64,000 bases of DNA from Carya illinoinensis (GCF_018687715.1 NC_056758.1:30050967-30114966), one strand, 5' to 3'; counted from the stretch's first letter, positions 48,698 to 64,000 are shown. Notes: a model not told the origin generated them from the letters alone. Translations and numbers: made by a program.

Positions 48698-48862
48698 ACT
48701 ATTTTGCAAGATCAAGAGGAGAAGGTGGTAGTGGAGGAGTCATTCTCGGAGAAGACTTCTGCTGATGATGGGGGGAAAGAAGGTGGTAAAGAACCACTAG
48801 AAAGTTCATTGCTGGAGAGCTGGGTTATCAAGTTGAAACAATCTGTGAATATCTTTCTCACA
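48698..48862 (+). pseudogene. Fragment of a plastid terminal oxidase (PTOX / IMMUTANS) gene, first exon part
   Basis: The frame from 48698 reads TILQDQEEKVVVEESFSEKT, an acidic linker, then LESWVIKLKQSVNIFLT. This is the mature N-terminus of plant PTOX, the plastoquinol oxidase of the thylakoid membrane, ending where the di-iron domain normally begins (DSVIKILDTLY in the family). A TGA lies just upstream (48692-48694). After FLT the sequence is GTATGG, which may be a decayed donor site, or an internal deletion. No transit peptide upstream and no helices downstream are found, so this is a gene fragment. Confidence 0.75.
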
Positions 48863-51798
48863 GTATGGCTTATCACCTCTCTCTGTTGAGGTGAAGGTAA
48901 ATGATGATGCTGCAACATTGATGTGGTGAATTGAAATACTATGTTTCTGAGTTCTAGTTTTATTTTTGTTTAGTGTTCTTTTGATAAGGACTCGTTCTAA
49001 TGAAATACCTTTGATAATTATTTTTGTTATTTGGATGATCAATGAGTGTCTATGCATATTATGATAGAAAGATGAAGGAGGGATTTCATTTGGGTTGTCA
49101 TCTTTGGAAGACAAAGGAGTGAGGGAGGGGACTGTATGAGTCTCTGATCATGTGTATTTTAGTACAAATTAAACACTATAAGTTGCTTACGTGGCGTACA
49201 ACCATCGGAAGGCTGCTCTTTGAACTTTACTAGCCTGATCGCTCCCAAGCTCTTCTCTATATTTATTGATTCAAAGCATGTGTTTAGGGGTACATTAATC
49301 GAATGTATGCATGGAGTTCTTGGATGTGGTTTGCATATATAGTTGTAGGGTATTTTTGTGCATGGCAACGTGGTGACGCACTTGAGATTAAAGATCTAAT
49401 TGCTTGATCGATCTAGACCGTACGTTGGATGATTATATATTATATAATAATGATCCAATGATTAGATTTAATTGACCGATAATCATTCGAATTTTAATAA
49501 TTAAGTAATAATTTTAGATTATATATATATTCAAATTAGATAATTACTATAATTAAGTTCGATATTCAAGATGAAATTAATGACAAAAACACTCAATACA
49601 AACATATATTTCTTGAAAATGGTAATGTACGTGTAATCATTCCATCCACACAGATCAGAGATAGAGAGATGGTAACGTGAATGTGGTGATGGTATAATGC
49701 CAGGCAATAGGGATCAGAAATGTTCCCAATCTTTATCCATATGGATAGCTCGATTCAGCGCTCCATTCCAATTGTAATATTACATCTGTATCTGCATGTG
49801 CATGGGCCTTTATTGACCCTTTAGTGAATGACTCATTGCACTCACCAATTTTTTCAATTATCGTCTACATGTTTTATGTTCGCATCTTTCTCCGACAGCA
49901 GATCTGAAATCTGAATACAAGCATCGGACCCATGCATGTTCTTGCTCTTGTTCTTGTTCATGATGATCTTCATCTTCATGTTCATGATCTCGTTTCGATG
50001 ATTTACTCGAGACACCAACTTTCTTACTGTATGCCTCGAATTCGGGGCAAGATCAGCTCTATTTTATAAGCTAAGTTCCAACGTACTTGGAGCATGCACA
50101 CACATCATGATTCCCATTTTACTTTAGGGAAGAGATCTATCTAGTGCGTAATTTTGGCATTTCTTACTTGTAAAATTAAGTTTCAAGCATCTATGAGTAC
50201 TAACTCGTACATAACTCAACAGTATGTCGCTGCCATCTAATCCTCATACCAGCCTTCTAGACTACTCTTTCTTTTTCTTTTTTATAATTTTTTTTTAATG
50301 TATAATCTCAAACTATATATTGCACAATAAGCATAATAGAAAATCAAATATAATAGAAAAAAGTAGGGGAGAGGAAAATGAGGGAGATGAATTTTGATGA
50401 TTATATTTTTACTATTCTATTGAATACGAAGTATATGTATTTATAGGATAATTATATAAATATGAGATAAATTAAATATCTTAATCATTATAAGAAATTG
50501 ATCACTTATAATTAGATATTATTTTCAACATCTCCTCAAATTCAAAGTCAATAACTTTTAAATCTTAAATTTAAAATTTAATTATAGCAGTCAAATCTGT
50601 TTGTTAGTCACCGATAAGATGATAAAAGTGTCGTTGGCGATTAAGTGACTAGAAGCTAGATTGTCAAATATAGAGATGTGGTCGACAATAATTTAATAAC
50701 AAACCAAAGCTAACACATGGCTAATAATAGACCAAAAGATTGAGTTAACAATGAGATAAATATGATCTTGATCAATTATATGACCAAAACCAAAAGGTCA
50801 AAAATGAGTTTGAGATTTCTCATCAAAACCTAATAAAAAGGCTTATAGCTAATAAATATAGTCCAAAGGCATAGATTTGAGATGAATCACGATTGAACAA
50901 CATATGAAGATTCTAAAAGAAGTAAAGCTAGTGAAAAAGTTTTTTAAGAAAAAATGTGGCATGGCTAGGATGTTGATGTGGGTGGGTTGTGAGGGAATGG
51001 AAATGAGATTACGAGAGGTTGTAAGATTGAGGCTGTGTTTGGTAAGTGGTTCACTATTATTTATAAATATTTTACTATTATTTATTATTTTTTTATTATT
51101 ATTTATAAATTATCTAAATCATCTAAGTATCTAAATATAGTTTATGAAGGGCCGAGAGAGTTGAGAGTGAAATCTCAGACAGCCTCAGTACCGATATTAC
51201 TGAGAAAAAGCATCGGTTACATGATCTTGTTTTCCTACGTTATTTCTTTTCAACACTATTTTTAGAGATAATATCTTACACATTTCAGTATTTGAAATAA
51301 AGAAAATAGATATGGTGTCCATTTTTTATTTTATGCAAAAACATTCCCTTGCAGGAACTGTGCATAAGAACATGTTGCATGACCTGGATACCATTCTTTA
51401 TAAGAAGGTCGAAAAGGACCTATCATTGGCGACACATGTGACGGCGCAATTGGACTGTTTTGCAAAACTTCAATGTTAGCATGGGTGTAATTAAAATTGC
51501 CATGTGATCTATCCCGCTTGGTCATTAATGCCCCTGGATGTCCTGGTTTCGGGCCAAAGGCAATCCTGAATTGACGTAACATGATTAGCCCGACTTTGTT
51601 ATTTAGAAGGGCAGTCCACAGTGAAATAAACCAATAAAATACTCAGGAGTACCCATTTCAGACAAGTAAAATTGATTATTTAAAGGTAAATCCCGTTGGA
51701 GGATGTGGTCCTAATTATTTCTGTAGCGTTTATTTAAAAAAAAAAAAAAAAAATTTATTTCTGTAGCGAAGCAGGAGGTCGTAGAGGCTGCTTTTGCT
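48863..51798. other. Intergenic DNA upstream of the endoglucanase
   Basis: Mixed AT-rich sequence without a recognised gene. A minus-strand open stretch (about 50050-49870) has an acidic/His run (KRDHEHEDEDHHEQEQEQEH) but no clear start. AT tracts at 51050-51130 resemble MITE debris. A 17-base A run is near 51735. Confidence 0.4.
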
Positions 51799-54125
<2,327 letters not shown>

Positions 54126-56060
54126 AGATCCTTATAGCTCCAGCTTGTTAGGTGTCTGTTTTAATTGCTACCTCTATTACTACAAGTAGTTGCAAGTCTC
54201 TGTATTCCTCTGGTGGTGCACATGGTAAACTGGTTATAGTCTCAAGACTGCTCGAGCCCCAAACCTTGAAGCACAATGGTCAAGGGGTGGATATTATTTA
54301 ATACAGTAATGTTATTGGCAGTTTTCTTCCATCGTGCCAGCAACGGCATTTATGTGTAAAGCGTGGAGTTTAAAATCAAAATAGCAATGTTCAATGCGTT
54401 GCTTTTTAAGGATGATAGTCCATTTTGGGGACTTGTAATCTGTCCTCTTGTGTTTAACTTACTGCTAATCTCTAACCCCCTAACTTTCTAATAAAATTTT
54501 CTTTATTTCAAACCATGAAAATGAATTGTGCCTCACCTCCTGGATTGCCCCCTCCTCTTCCATGAACTAAGTTTTGATGTTGCCATTCAATCTGCCAAAT
54601 CAATTGCAGCAGCCGTTTGCAATTAGAATCGTGACTAGATACAACACATACCTACTGCCCCCCCCGTCTTGTCTTCATTGAAGGGGAAGCCGAAGCAACT
54701 TTTCTATTTCTTTCTAAGAAAAAAATTTAGAACGATAAAATATCATCTGATGACTCCTAATTGGTGGAGTGATTACTCAAATCTGTCATGCTTGTATCTA
54801 AAATACATCGATAGACAGATCAAGCGGATTAAATGGGTAACTTGCATTGGTATTTATTATCGTGCTCCACTCTTTTGTATCCAGTTGTCTTTTTGGCAGG
54901 AAGATAATCTCTATATGAAATAAGTAACGCATCAGCAACATTTCATAAATCTTAACATGTTTTAGGGAACAAAATGTTAAAAAAAAAAAAAATGAAAAAG
55001 CGGAGGGGGAAAAAAAAAAAAACGAAGGAAAAAGTAGGACAGAAGGGGAAAGAGAGGGATGATCTAGTTGATTCCACAAACAAAAAAAACGTTAGTAAAG
55101 GGTATCTTATTTGGATGGCCTGTCCTAGAAACTAACGAAATGCAACTAGAAGTTGAGCTTAACTTTTATTTATTTTTTGTTGGGCTAGCTAGAAGAAGTA
55201 TGTATAACTGAAAGTGATTGTTATAAGTGATTGTCAGTGAATATACAAGGGTTGGGGGTTCGAGTTTTTGACCATTGGAAGTAAGGAAAAGGAGTGGAGG
55301 GGAGGGCAGGGGAAGGGAGGATCAAGCAAAAAGAGTTTGTAGAGCATGTGATATTGTTGGAGGATGTGGGTCACGTGGTCAAAAAAGTTAGTTTTAGCAG
55401 TCCTGTCAGGGGTGGCAGAGATGTCAGAACTGGGACTTACACTCCCTTTCTGACAAAAAAGATTAAGAGGAAACCCCAGCATGAGTATGCACATACACAC
55501 AATGTGGTCTGAAACCCTAGGGTAAGAGGTATCTGAGGAACCGAAAGACATTCCTCCAGTCTGCCTTGAACATTTCAAAGATCATTTTTATTCCGGTGCT
55601 TTTCTGATAATCAGGATGCCCCGCGCAGTCCTCGTCAACATTTGTGTGACTTCCACTCTTAAACTGTTGTCGTTTGGAGAACTAATTAAACTGATACCAA
55701 GCCTAAACACAGTCATCCTAAATTTTGTCATATTCAGTCACTTATTTCAAGTCCAACGCATTTTATGTGATAGACATACAAAACCATTTATGAATTGTAC
55801 ATTTCCTGAGTTGTTTTTACAATGTTCAGTGTCAATTAAAATGGGTCTTTTGGCAGCATTGTTGGGACCAAAGGAGAGTGCACAAAAAGGACCTGCTGCT
55901 GCCAAATCAATTGAACTCATGACAGCTACAATACTGGATTTCACTGCCAACCGTTTAAAAGAAATGCCAAGATTCACATAGAAAAACGCTTCAGAGTTTT
56001 AATACATGTGCTGTTACACATACAACTAAACAGGTGATGAATTTACAAATTATTCAACAC
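54126..56060. other. Convergent intergenic DNA between the endoglucanase and sucrose synthase
   Basis: The endoglucanase 3' UTR (AATAAA at 54490-54495) and, from the other side, the sucrose synthase 3' UTR with AATAAA (minus) near 56072. Open frames around 55600-55980 on both strands match no family that I know and lack coding character. Confidence 0.5.
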
Positions 56061-56127
56061 ACGAACAGAACTTTATTCAATGCGTGTACGCATAAAGTTA
56101 CGACTTCATGAACTACAGACTCATTCT

Positions 56128-59100
56128 TCAGCGTGGGTTATCGCTCAACCTGGGGACAGATTTGGCCTGAAACAAGTTAACCATAAAAAAAGTTACTTGC
56201 ATATCAAGCAGATTTAGCACTAAATATATATATAAATCAAACCTGTTGAACTATTAAACTGATGTTCATGCTTTATACCACTTCATGAATATCAGTTTTA
56301 TATTTAGAACGAGAATTATAAAACTCTAATTATAATTAGAATTGTAAGTGAAGTGGGTTGTTCGTGAACAAATCAAGCTTGGCTGATAGATTTTATTAAT
56401 GAAGTAAAATTTAAGAGAACATTAAATTAATCATAACCAATAAAAAAGGAAAATAATTAATTAATCATATAGTGCAAGAAATGCATAAACTAGTTCCAAA
56501 AATAAATAAGATTTGAATAACTTGGTGATGAACTCAAGCTGTGCTCTTGTACTATACAAAATTAAACAAACTGTATTTAAATAATCAATATTCAACCGGG
56601 TTACAGCCCTATATTAATTATGTGCCTACCTCTCACAGAATTTCTAGGCGTTTAACAACTTATTTTGAGCAAGTCTTAAAGTACTCACCAAATCACGGAA
56701 CTTGAGAATGTAGAACATCTCAAGGTATCGTCGATTCTCACGCCGCTCCAGTTTTGAAGCATACTTCCAGAAACTATAAACTCCAGCTAATGTCATTAGC
56801 CTTTCGGAATAAATGTTCCACGTATACCTATAAAATTATAATTTGCTCTGTAAGCCTCATTTATTACATCCCAAGGTCAATTTCAGCAAGAAACACAAAC
56901 CTTTCATAAATTCTTTTAAGTCCCCCATCAGAAATTTTATGCCAGTGACTTGGATCCTCCTTGGATCTTTGAAAGAAATCCGCCATAAGAGCTGCAGCTT
57001 GGTCAGGATGATATGGATCAATATTAAAACCTGATACACCATGCTCAATAATCTCAGCAGGACCACCATGGCAAGTGGCAAATGTTGGAAGGCCACAGGT
57101 CATAGCCTCTACAACTGTAAGTCCAAATGCTTCATAAAAAGCAGGCTGCAAATTAGAGAAATGTGCACTTTAGCATAAAGCCACGAGAATTGTATTTCAA
57201 TAGAGAAGACCACAAGGATTGTATACCTGAACAAAAGCACCTTTTGTGTCTGCTATGTAGCGATATAGCTCACCATTGCGTGCTCGATTCATTTGGGCTG
57301 ATATCCATCGACATTGACCTTCTAAGTTATATTCCTTCATAAGAGAATGCATCTTCTCAATTTCTGTAATTTCTTCTCTGTCTTTGGACTTATTTGGGTC
57401 ATGGTAGCCACCAACCACAACAAGATTTACCAGTTCCCTCAGTTTGGTGCTCTTGCCATACAGTTCAACCAACCCAGTAACATTTTTCACATGGTCCAGC
57501 CTTGCCATGGTAAAAATTAAGGGCTTCGATCGGTCAGTCAACATACCGCTGCACGATTCACAGAAGAATTAGTGTATACGGTCTAATATCCAACATAACT
57601 TGTGTCAAGAAGTTACATAAATAGAACTACGTAAATGGTTAAAGTTTTAGCTAACCGTTGTATACCACCTACCATTACCCATGCTACAAGTTTTATTAAC
57701 AGAACTCTACAGTTAACAATTTATGACCTGAAAGAATGCAATGTCTACAATCTGTTTGAGTCAAATTTTCTATCACTGCTATGAATATAGGCTTCATGAA
57801 GAACCTTAAGATTTATCTTTTACCCTTGGTTGAGCATTTTCTTTCCCAGGTTAAAAAGAATATTTAAGTAGGGGGTAGAACTTTTGACAAGCTGCTTCAT
57901 ACACATTTGCTGATTTAGTTAACCATAACTCACAGCTGATGGACCTGATCTCAAAATTGAGAACAAATGATATAGATTATAAAAAGAAAATGGAAATATA
58001 CTGTCCCTCCTGCGTTCAATGTGGAAAAACCAATTATCTTGCCATTTTCCTTCTGGATCCCTCAACTGGGATTGATGCTCTACATCTAGGTCCCAGAAAC
58101 AGAATTCTTGTGAATTATATTTGTCAGATCTATTATTTCTTTGATAAAGATTTTTCCTTTTATATTATTATTGTAAAAGGAAAAGAGGCATAGAATGAAG
58201 AAGACTCACATGTGCTCATCATTCTGCTCAGGATCATACAACAATTCTTCAATGGAACCATGTAGTGCTGTAAGTCTTTTTTCCTTGTCAGAATATGGGA
58301 AATAGATACTCATATCTGCCCCAGGAGAGACAATATTGAACTTTGGATCAAAAACATCAATGCCATGAACAACTCGGTACAGCCCTGGAAGAGTGAAAGC
58401 CCTGTGGCTCTCGTACTGGCCAACAGTATTTTTCCTGAAATAAGAGAATACAAGTGAAACACCTGATCTAACAAGCACCCTTAAGGGTCAGACCATAAAT
58501 AACACTTTAGGTCACACCATAGAAAACACTAAAGTGTCTAGGCAGAATCACAAAGTTTCATGAAAATTTTCAACTTATAAAGGCAGTGTTAATGCTTGAA
58601 TAAGCCTTGTTATAAAAGTGAAGTCAGGAAAATTTAATTCCCATGATTGATACCTGACTAAAATAAACATAATTGTACCCCAACAAAAGAAAGGAATAAA
58701 CACAACAAATTATATTAAATCAATACCATTGAGCTTTTATATCAACAAATAGATTAAGAAATGTTTTTCCTAGGTGGAAAGTGTTTGTGTTATGACAAAT
58801 TAAAACTTAGTTTTGAACCATGACTTTTATATGACGGTTGGAAAAATAAGACCGTTAGAAAATTATATCCAATAGAATAAATATGAACGTTAAAAAATTA
58901 ATGTGTATTTTTTTAATAAGGAATAAATACTTTAATTATCATTAGAATTAAAATAAATGAAAATTGCAAATAGATATTTAAATGGAATAGTCAAAGATTT
59001 AGAGAGTTTGTTATTTAGTGTTGTTGAAAAGTGGCTAGTCAAATTAAAAAAAGTGAATTTCCTAGTAAAATTATGACTAAAGAATAATTAGGCCACTACT

Positions 59101-61642
59101 AATGCTCTTATAAACTTAATGGACTCCAGGCCGAGCCTTTTTCTGTCAAATGAATCCATCTGTTTGCGGTACATCTTAACCAAATGAACATTGGAATTGG
59201 GCAAGGAAGAAGCAAGACACGTCAGGGTGTAAAGTTGGATCCCATCGCTATCTTAAAAAAATTAAGTTTCCAACTACATAACCCCACCTTTTCCTGTCCC
59301 CTCCCCCTCTATCTTCTATGGTGTATGTGAACATGCTGGTTACACCAATGTTCTGGGTCTTTTGGGTCGTTAAAAGCAAAATTCCCGAATCTCAAGAACT
59401 AACTAGCCTGAGGCACTGTTGAAGAGGACATATAGTCCTTAATGTGGTCTCTTCAAACAGGGCATTCATTGCATAAAGCAGTAAATATGTAACTATGATG
59501 CACTCATTGCATAATTAGCAATTGATAGTGGTTTAAAAGAGATCGTCAGTCTTTCCAAACTATGTCAAATTATTAAACAGAGAACAATATCAGAATTCTT
59601 TTAAACACATCGTATGATTAAGAATGGCCATATATAAAACAAGTGGGTGGCCACGCATAAGCATATTTCGTTTGTACAGTACATTTATAAGTTGCATTGT
59701 ACTACTGCAACTTACTTATTATAAACTTAGTTAGCCACAAGCATTAATTAAGCACAAAATAAATTAAGTAGTTTTTTTTCTTAATATAAAAAGTCCAATG
59801 CAAAAGCCAGCAGAACCTACACTATAAGGAAAAAAACTTACGTTCCTGCAATCTCCTGGTATGTACTGGTGATGATAAAATCGGCATTGTTCATGGCTAT
59901 AATATCGGCAGTGAACTGACATGAGAAATGGTACTTATCGTCGAAGTTTTTCCAATAAATATCAGAATCTGGATATTTTGTTTTCTCCAGCGCATGAGCA
60001 ATTGTGCACTACAGATACCAAAGCTTTTTACCATAAGATTGCCCTCTCAGCAGATAATAGCATGAATGTCTCATTTGCATTATCATAATACGAGAAATCA
60101 TTGCTAACCTGTGTGACTCCCATTTTATAAGCTAGTAAAGATGCAACAAGATTTCCATCACTGTAGTTTCCTATAATAAAATCTGGTATGACCTGTAGCT
60201 CAGCAACAAGTTCACTTGCTGCATCCTGATCAAACACAACCAGAAATGATAATAATATTAGCAAAAATTGTTTTGATTTTCTGTAAGCCTAGACACAATG
60301 ACTCCCAAGTGGCAGGGTGCTATTGAATAACAAAGGACGTGGCGATGCAGGTGGTAAATGGTACATTAAAAAAGCTTATCAATAAAACTTAATGAAGTAA
60401 CAATGGTCAAGCTTTGATGGTAAGGTTAATCAGATTCTCTTAAGAGCAGTCAATTTCTTGTAAATAATTAAATGATTTGCATGCAAAGCTGATTGAGCAA
60501 ACAAGATGTAATTTTATCCAGTCTTTCATTTCCCCCCTTCCAACCCACCCCCAAAAAAAGAATAATGATTTTATTTAAAGAAGCTAATTCTGTGATGTTT
60601 ATAAACACCATTTTTTTTCTCTCACACAAGGAGTTTGGACTTAAAACGTATATGATCACCAAATGAATCTAAAATATACGTTCCAACCATAGCTGTTAAG
60701 CATAGATTTAAAACAAGAAAATAAGAAGAGTAATTCACTTTACACGTAAAATACTTTTACCTCTGCAAAGGTCTCCAGATAGGGCCACACATCAAATCTT
60801 GAGATCCATTTACGAAGAACTCCTTTCTCTGACCTAAAAGGAACTCGCAAAATATGTGCATGTTCAGTTCCACTGACTCGTTCCAGCCGCTGATTGCATG
60901 TGGTTCCTTTTGCATCAGGTATTAACCTGGTCACCTTGGATAACCAGTAGAAGAAGTACAATGTTAAAAAGAACATTAGGAAAGGTTATCTAAACAATGT
61001 CTACCGATCAAAGCTAAGCACAAAAACACTTACAATAAGAATCCTAGGAGTGATATCCAGTCCCTGCTTACGTATTCTAAGAAGCATTTCTTTCTCCAGT
61101 GCACGAACTTGGTCCAGTATATACACAACCTTTACATTTAAAAAAAACATTGACAATCTATGAAACGGGAAGGAGAAAAATTGAACAAATGAGCTAGACA
61201 GAAGATGGAAAAAAAGGGGGCATGTATATTTTGCAGCTCAATTTTAATGATGTATTTTGAAAAAAAAACAAAAAAACAAAAAATTGAATACCTGGCCACC
61301 AGTATCCGGTAAACCGAGAACATTTGCTTGCCCAAAGTAACCATGTGGAGATAAAATGACAACGTTAAACACCATGGGTATTCTCCCAAGGAATGTCTCT
61401 AATGTAGATGGGTCAGGGGCGTGAAGAACGTCCAAGAGAAGATGCATCATCTCCAATACTCGTTCTGCTTTATCACCCCAACCTCTTTCAAAACCCATTC
61501 CTTGTAATCTGCATGCAAGTGTAAAAGTAAAACCAGAAAACATCATGGAATTGAGACTCGACATATTACCAATCAGAAAAAAATTACCAACGAAAAAATT
61601 GTTTTAGAGTTGACATTGTGTGTGTGTGTGTGTGATTTTTTT

Positions 61643-61673
<31 letters not shown>

Positions 61674-63875
61674 GGTTGGAAGAGAGGAATACAGAACTTA
61701 CGCATATTCAAAATCAGAACAGGGAGTATCAGATGGAAGCTTAGAAATATATTCCTCGGCTTTGACCAATGCAGACTGAAGTCGTGATATGCTCTGTATC
61801 CGATCATTTAACATCAACGCCTGCACATAATCCTCAATCAAATCGTATAGCTCTTCAAATTTCCCATACAAAGAAAGATTTTAAATACTTTTTTCAAGAT
61901 ATTCCACTCCTAACATCAACCCCTGCACATAATCCTCAATCACATTGTATAGCTCTTCAAATTTCTCATACCAAGAAAGATTTTGAATATTTTTTCAAGA
62001 TATTCCACTCAAGAGCATAATAATACCAAATACAATTAGACCCACAGTACGCAAAGAAAGAATATTACACTACGACACCTTAAGAAAAACAACTAAAAGT
62101 AAATTTGAAGTTTTGATCATTTCCAAGTAAAAATTAGGGTATGGCAAAGTGAAATTATTGGAAAATAAAATCAACATTGGAGAAGGCCCCTTGCTTAGCA
62201 AACTTACATGTCCTTTATATCTGTGTGCTCGGAGGAAATCAAGTAATGGCTCCAACGACTCTTTGTTACGAAACATAATTGAAGAAAGGTGACGGTTGAG
62301 GAACTGAACACCATTGCCAATAGACGAAGACCGGCTGGGGCGAGGAAAGTTTGCATTGAACGGCTCGAAATCGAGCTCTAGTACAAAATTGTCATCGGGC
62401 CTAACACAGAACAAATACAGACATTATAAAGAAATACTCGTTGTGTTATTAGCTAAGATGTACATAATCTAATATATTATTTTTCAAATAATAAATTTTC
62501 AGTGTAAAGAAATTGCTTACTGGTCTACAAGTTCTTCTTTGAAGTGAAGATATTCAGACACGCTCAGTTGCTCCACACTGAGCTCATGGACGTTAACACG
62601 AACATATTCCCAAACACCAGGTCTTGGGCGAATTGCTATGGCCACAAATGGAGGCAGAACTATGGCTTCCTGTCACCAAAATAAACCTCCTTTTTTTTAT
62701 ATAAAGTGAAAAGATTAGCGGTTTCATATAACTCGATGATATGACAAATACTCTTGAGAACAAAATTCACAAAAATAAGGGACAGCATTTTTACTTTTTA
62801 ACAGCTTCCAAGAGAACATTCCCCGTTATAAGTTTCGTCTAGGCTCACCATAATTTCAGCATCAGGTTGGCCTTGGTACTCTAAAAAATTGCTTCTCTTT
62901 CTTAACACCACCAAACCCCCAAAGAAAACAAATTAATTTGCAAAAAAGCATTTAGCCAATATATTAATAGAGAACATGACGATGCATTGAAACTATTCAA
63001 AAGAAAAACAAGTATTTCTAACTATAAAAACATGGACTTAAAAACAGCTGATCGGCTAAGGAACCACCTGAAACATGATTATTTATCAATCAGAATATGA
63101 ATTCCCAAGGTGAATAAAAAAATATCACCAAAAACTTCAATAATTTTTCCATTTCTTTTCCTACGCTTTCACCGCATACTAGAGCTAAGATTAACACATC
63201 GGCTTCCCATATAAGGTGATAGAAACTGGAAAAAAAAAAAAAAAAAAACTGGATTTGAGTGACAAAAATTGGTTCTTTGTAAACAGACAGGGCTCAGAAG
63301 AGAAAATTCACCTGTGCAGTTTTGAGGACCTCGCCAAAAGGACCATCCCGGAGATGTAGCCTGGATTCATCGTCACCGATGCAATTGTCAAGCTCATCGA
63401 TCAGGGTATGCGGTTGCAGAATCCCTTTACCCTGAGCCACGTACCTTCAAACCCAACAACCAACCAATACTGATTCAATCAAATCCTCAAAACTCACAAA
63501 CAAACGACAGGGTCTGACAGAAACATCCAAAAAGCTGTCACTATCTAATATGATCTAACCCTCTGTTAGGCTGACGAGAAAGGTGGAAAAACGAAAATGC
63601 AAGCACCGAAAACAAAAGAAAGAAAGAAAGGAGCGTGAACTCGTAAACGCATTGATCAGAAGCATCGTGACCTCATCCTCCATTAGAAGAACAAAAAAAG
63701 CATAAAAATAAAAAAAATATCCTTTCCCACAATTTTTGGAAACAAAAACAGAGTATGCAGAGAGAAGTAGGACGAACCTGGAGAGAAGGGAAACGAGTTC
63801 GTTACGGTGAGCAGAGAGAGTGTCCTCCACCCTCTCCCTCATGCTTGGGAATCGAGTTAACTTCGGGTTAGACAT
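56128..63875 (-). CDS. Sucrose synthase (SUS2/SUS3-type clade)
   Basis: Fifteen exons: 63875-63778, 63444-63312, 62669-62521, 62400-62208, 61820-61702, 61508-61292, 61129-61034, 60934-60761, 60225-60109, 60008-59842, 58434-58210, 57548-57227, 57145-56901, 56827-56689 and 56166-56128. All are GT-AG and give 810 aa, the usual length. The enzyme converts sucrose + UDP to UDP-glucose + fructose in the cytosol or at the plasma membrane, feeding cellulose and starch synthesis. Features: N-terminal kinase site RFPS (S11); regulatory region to about 130; EPBD region to about 270; GT4 GT-B core after that, with H437 (AHALEKTKY), R579 and K584 (MARLDHVK) and the EX7E pair E675/E683 ([11 protein letters not shown]). 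The SUS2/3 clade is inferred from the LTRFPS N-terminus and sequence likeness. Every exon junction keeps frame, so the gene looks functional. Confidence 0.96.
61617..61672. repeat. (GT)n-T17-G20 tract in sucrose synthase intron 5
   Basis: GT repeats, then 17 T (61636-61652), then 20 G (61653-61672) on the plus strand. The gene is on the minus strand, so the pre-mRNA has C20 then A17. It lies about 30 bases past the exon 5 donor. Confidence 0.9.
61809..62010. repeat. 102 bp tandem duplication in sucrose synthase intron 4, overlapping exon 5 acceptor
   Basis: Units 61809-61910 and 61911-62010, each from TAACATCAAC to ATATTCCACTC. The unit starts 12 bases inside exon 5, so the acceptor and first bases of exon 5 are copied upstream in the intron. 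Confidence 0.88.
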
Positions 63876-64000
63876 AACTTAAATCTCAAAGCGAAGACCT
63901 GCCTTTGTGTGAGTTTCAATGATCAAACCGGAAAAAGAAAGCGAAGGTGGCGAAGTTGAAAGGCGTATCGATACTGTGATGGGATTGGATAAGATGCTAT
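63876..64000 (-). promoter_or_regulatory. 5' UTR and promoter-proximal region of sucrose synthase
   Basis: Only 125 bp upstream of the ATG fall in the window. No TATA box is visible. An additional 5' UTR exon may lie beyond the end. Confidence 0.4.

Noticed and set aside
55616..55981. Open frames on both strands around 55.6-56.0 kb
   Set aside because: No recognisable family, no splice context and no promoter; probably chance near converging 3' ends.

Overview
This is nuclear DNA from a flowering plant, a dicot. The evidence is split genes with GT-AG introns, plant cell-wall and sugar enzymes, AT-rich intergenic DNA, plant LTR retrotransposons primed by initiator Met-tRNA, a plant L1-type LINE and hAT transposons. 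Several MITE-like tracts recall repeats common in Fagales such as walnut and hickory, but that guess is weak and rests on memory.

Host genes in order: (1) a pectin methylesterase (PME) pseudogene at 938-2837 (-), with two in-frame stops and a lost inhibitor-domain cysteine; (2) a ten-exon coatomer beta'-like gene at 11360-13674 (+), which encodes only the N-terminal WD40 propeller (315 aa); (3) an intact three-exon PME at 41012-45006 (+), 562 aa, with a 2.1 kb second intron; (4) a plastid terminal oxidase (PTOX/IMMUTANS) gene fragment near 48.7-48.86 kb (+); (5) an intact eight-exon secreted GH9 endo-1,4-beta-glucanase at 51903-54125 (+), 509 aa; (6) a complete 15-exon sucrose synthase at 56128-63875 (-), 810 aa. 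The working genes belong to wall remodelling (PME, GH9) and to UDP-glucose supply from sucrose (SUS). I see no sign that they are co-regulated.

Transposons fill most of the rest. A Tork-like Ty1-copia element (4620-10064, 356 bp LTRs) carries two pol stops and an altered reverse-transcriptase active site. From 14.66 to about 37.15 kb lies a set of nested insertions. The host is one minus-strand LINE. It is split by a 4.25 kb hAT element (18682-22932, perfect 8 bp target duplication) and by an LTR-like element of about 3.2 kb (23959-35782). The LTR-like element is itself split by an 8.6 kb Sirevirus-like copia (26848-35424, 1341 bp LTRs). Removing the hAT element and one target copy restores the LINE reading frame. 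A second LINE 3' fragment follows at 37.15-37.95 kb, then an AT-rich island at 39.4-40.9 kb. A 613 bp non-autonomous hAT element with perfect 8 bp target duplications sits at 47786-48398.

Most notable: the hAT element carries exons of a plastid CobW/P47K-type GTPase gene; the Sirevirus-like element carries an antisense, TATA-preceded, coiled-coil-like open frame between pol and its 3' LTR; the coatomer gene is a clean single-propeller version; and a sucrose synthase intron holds a 102 bp tandem duplication that copies the exon 5 splice acceptor.
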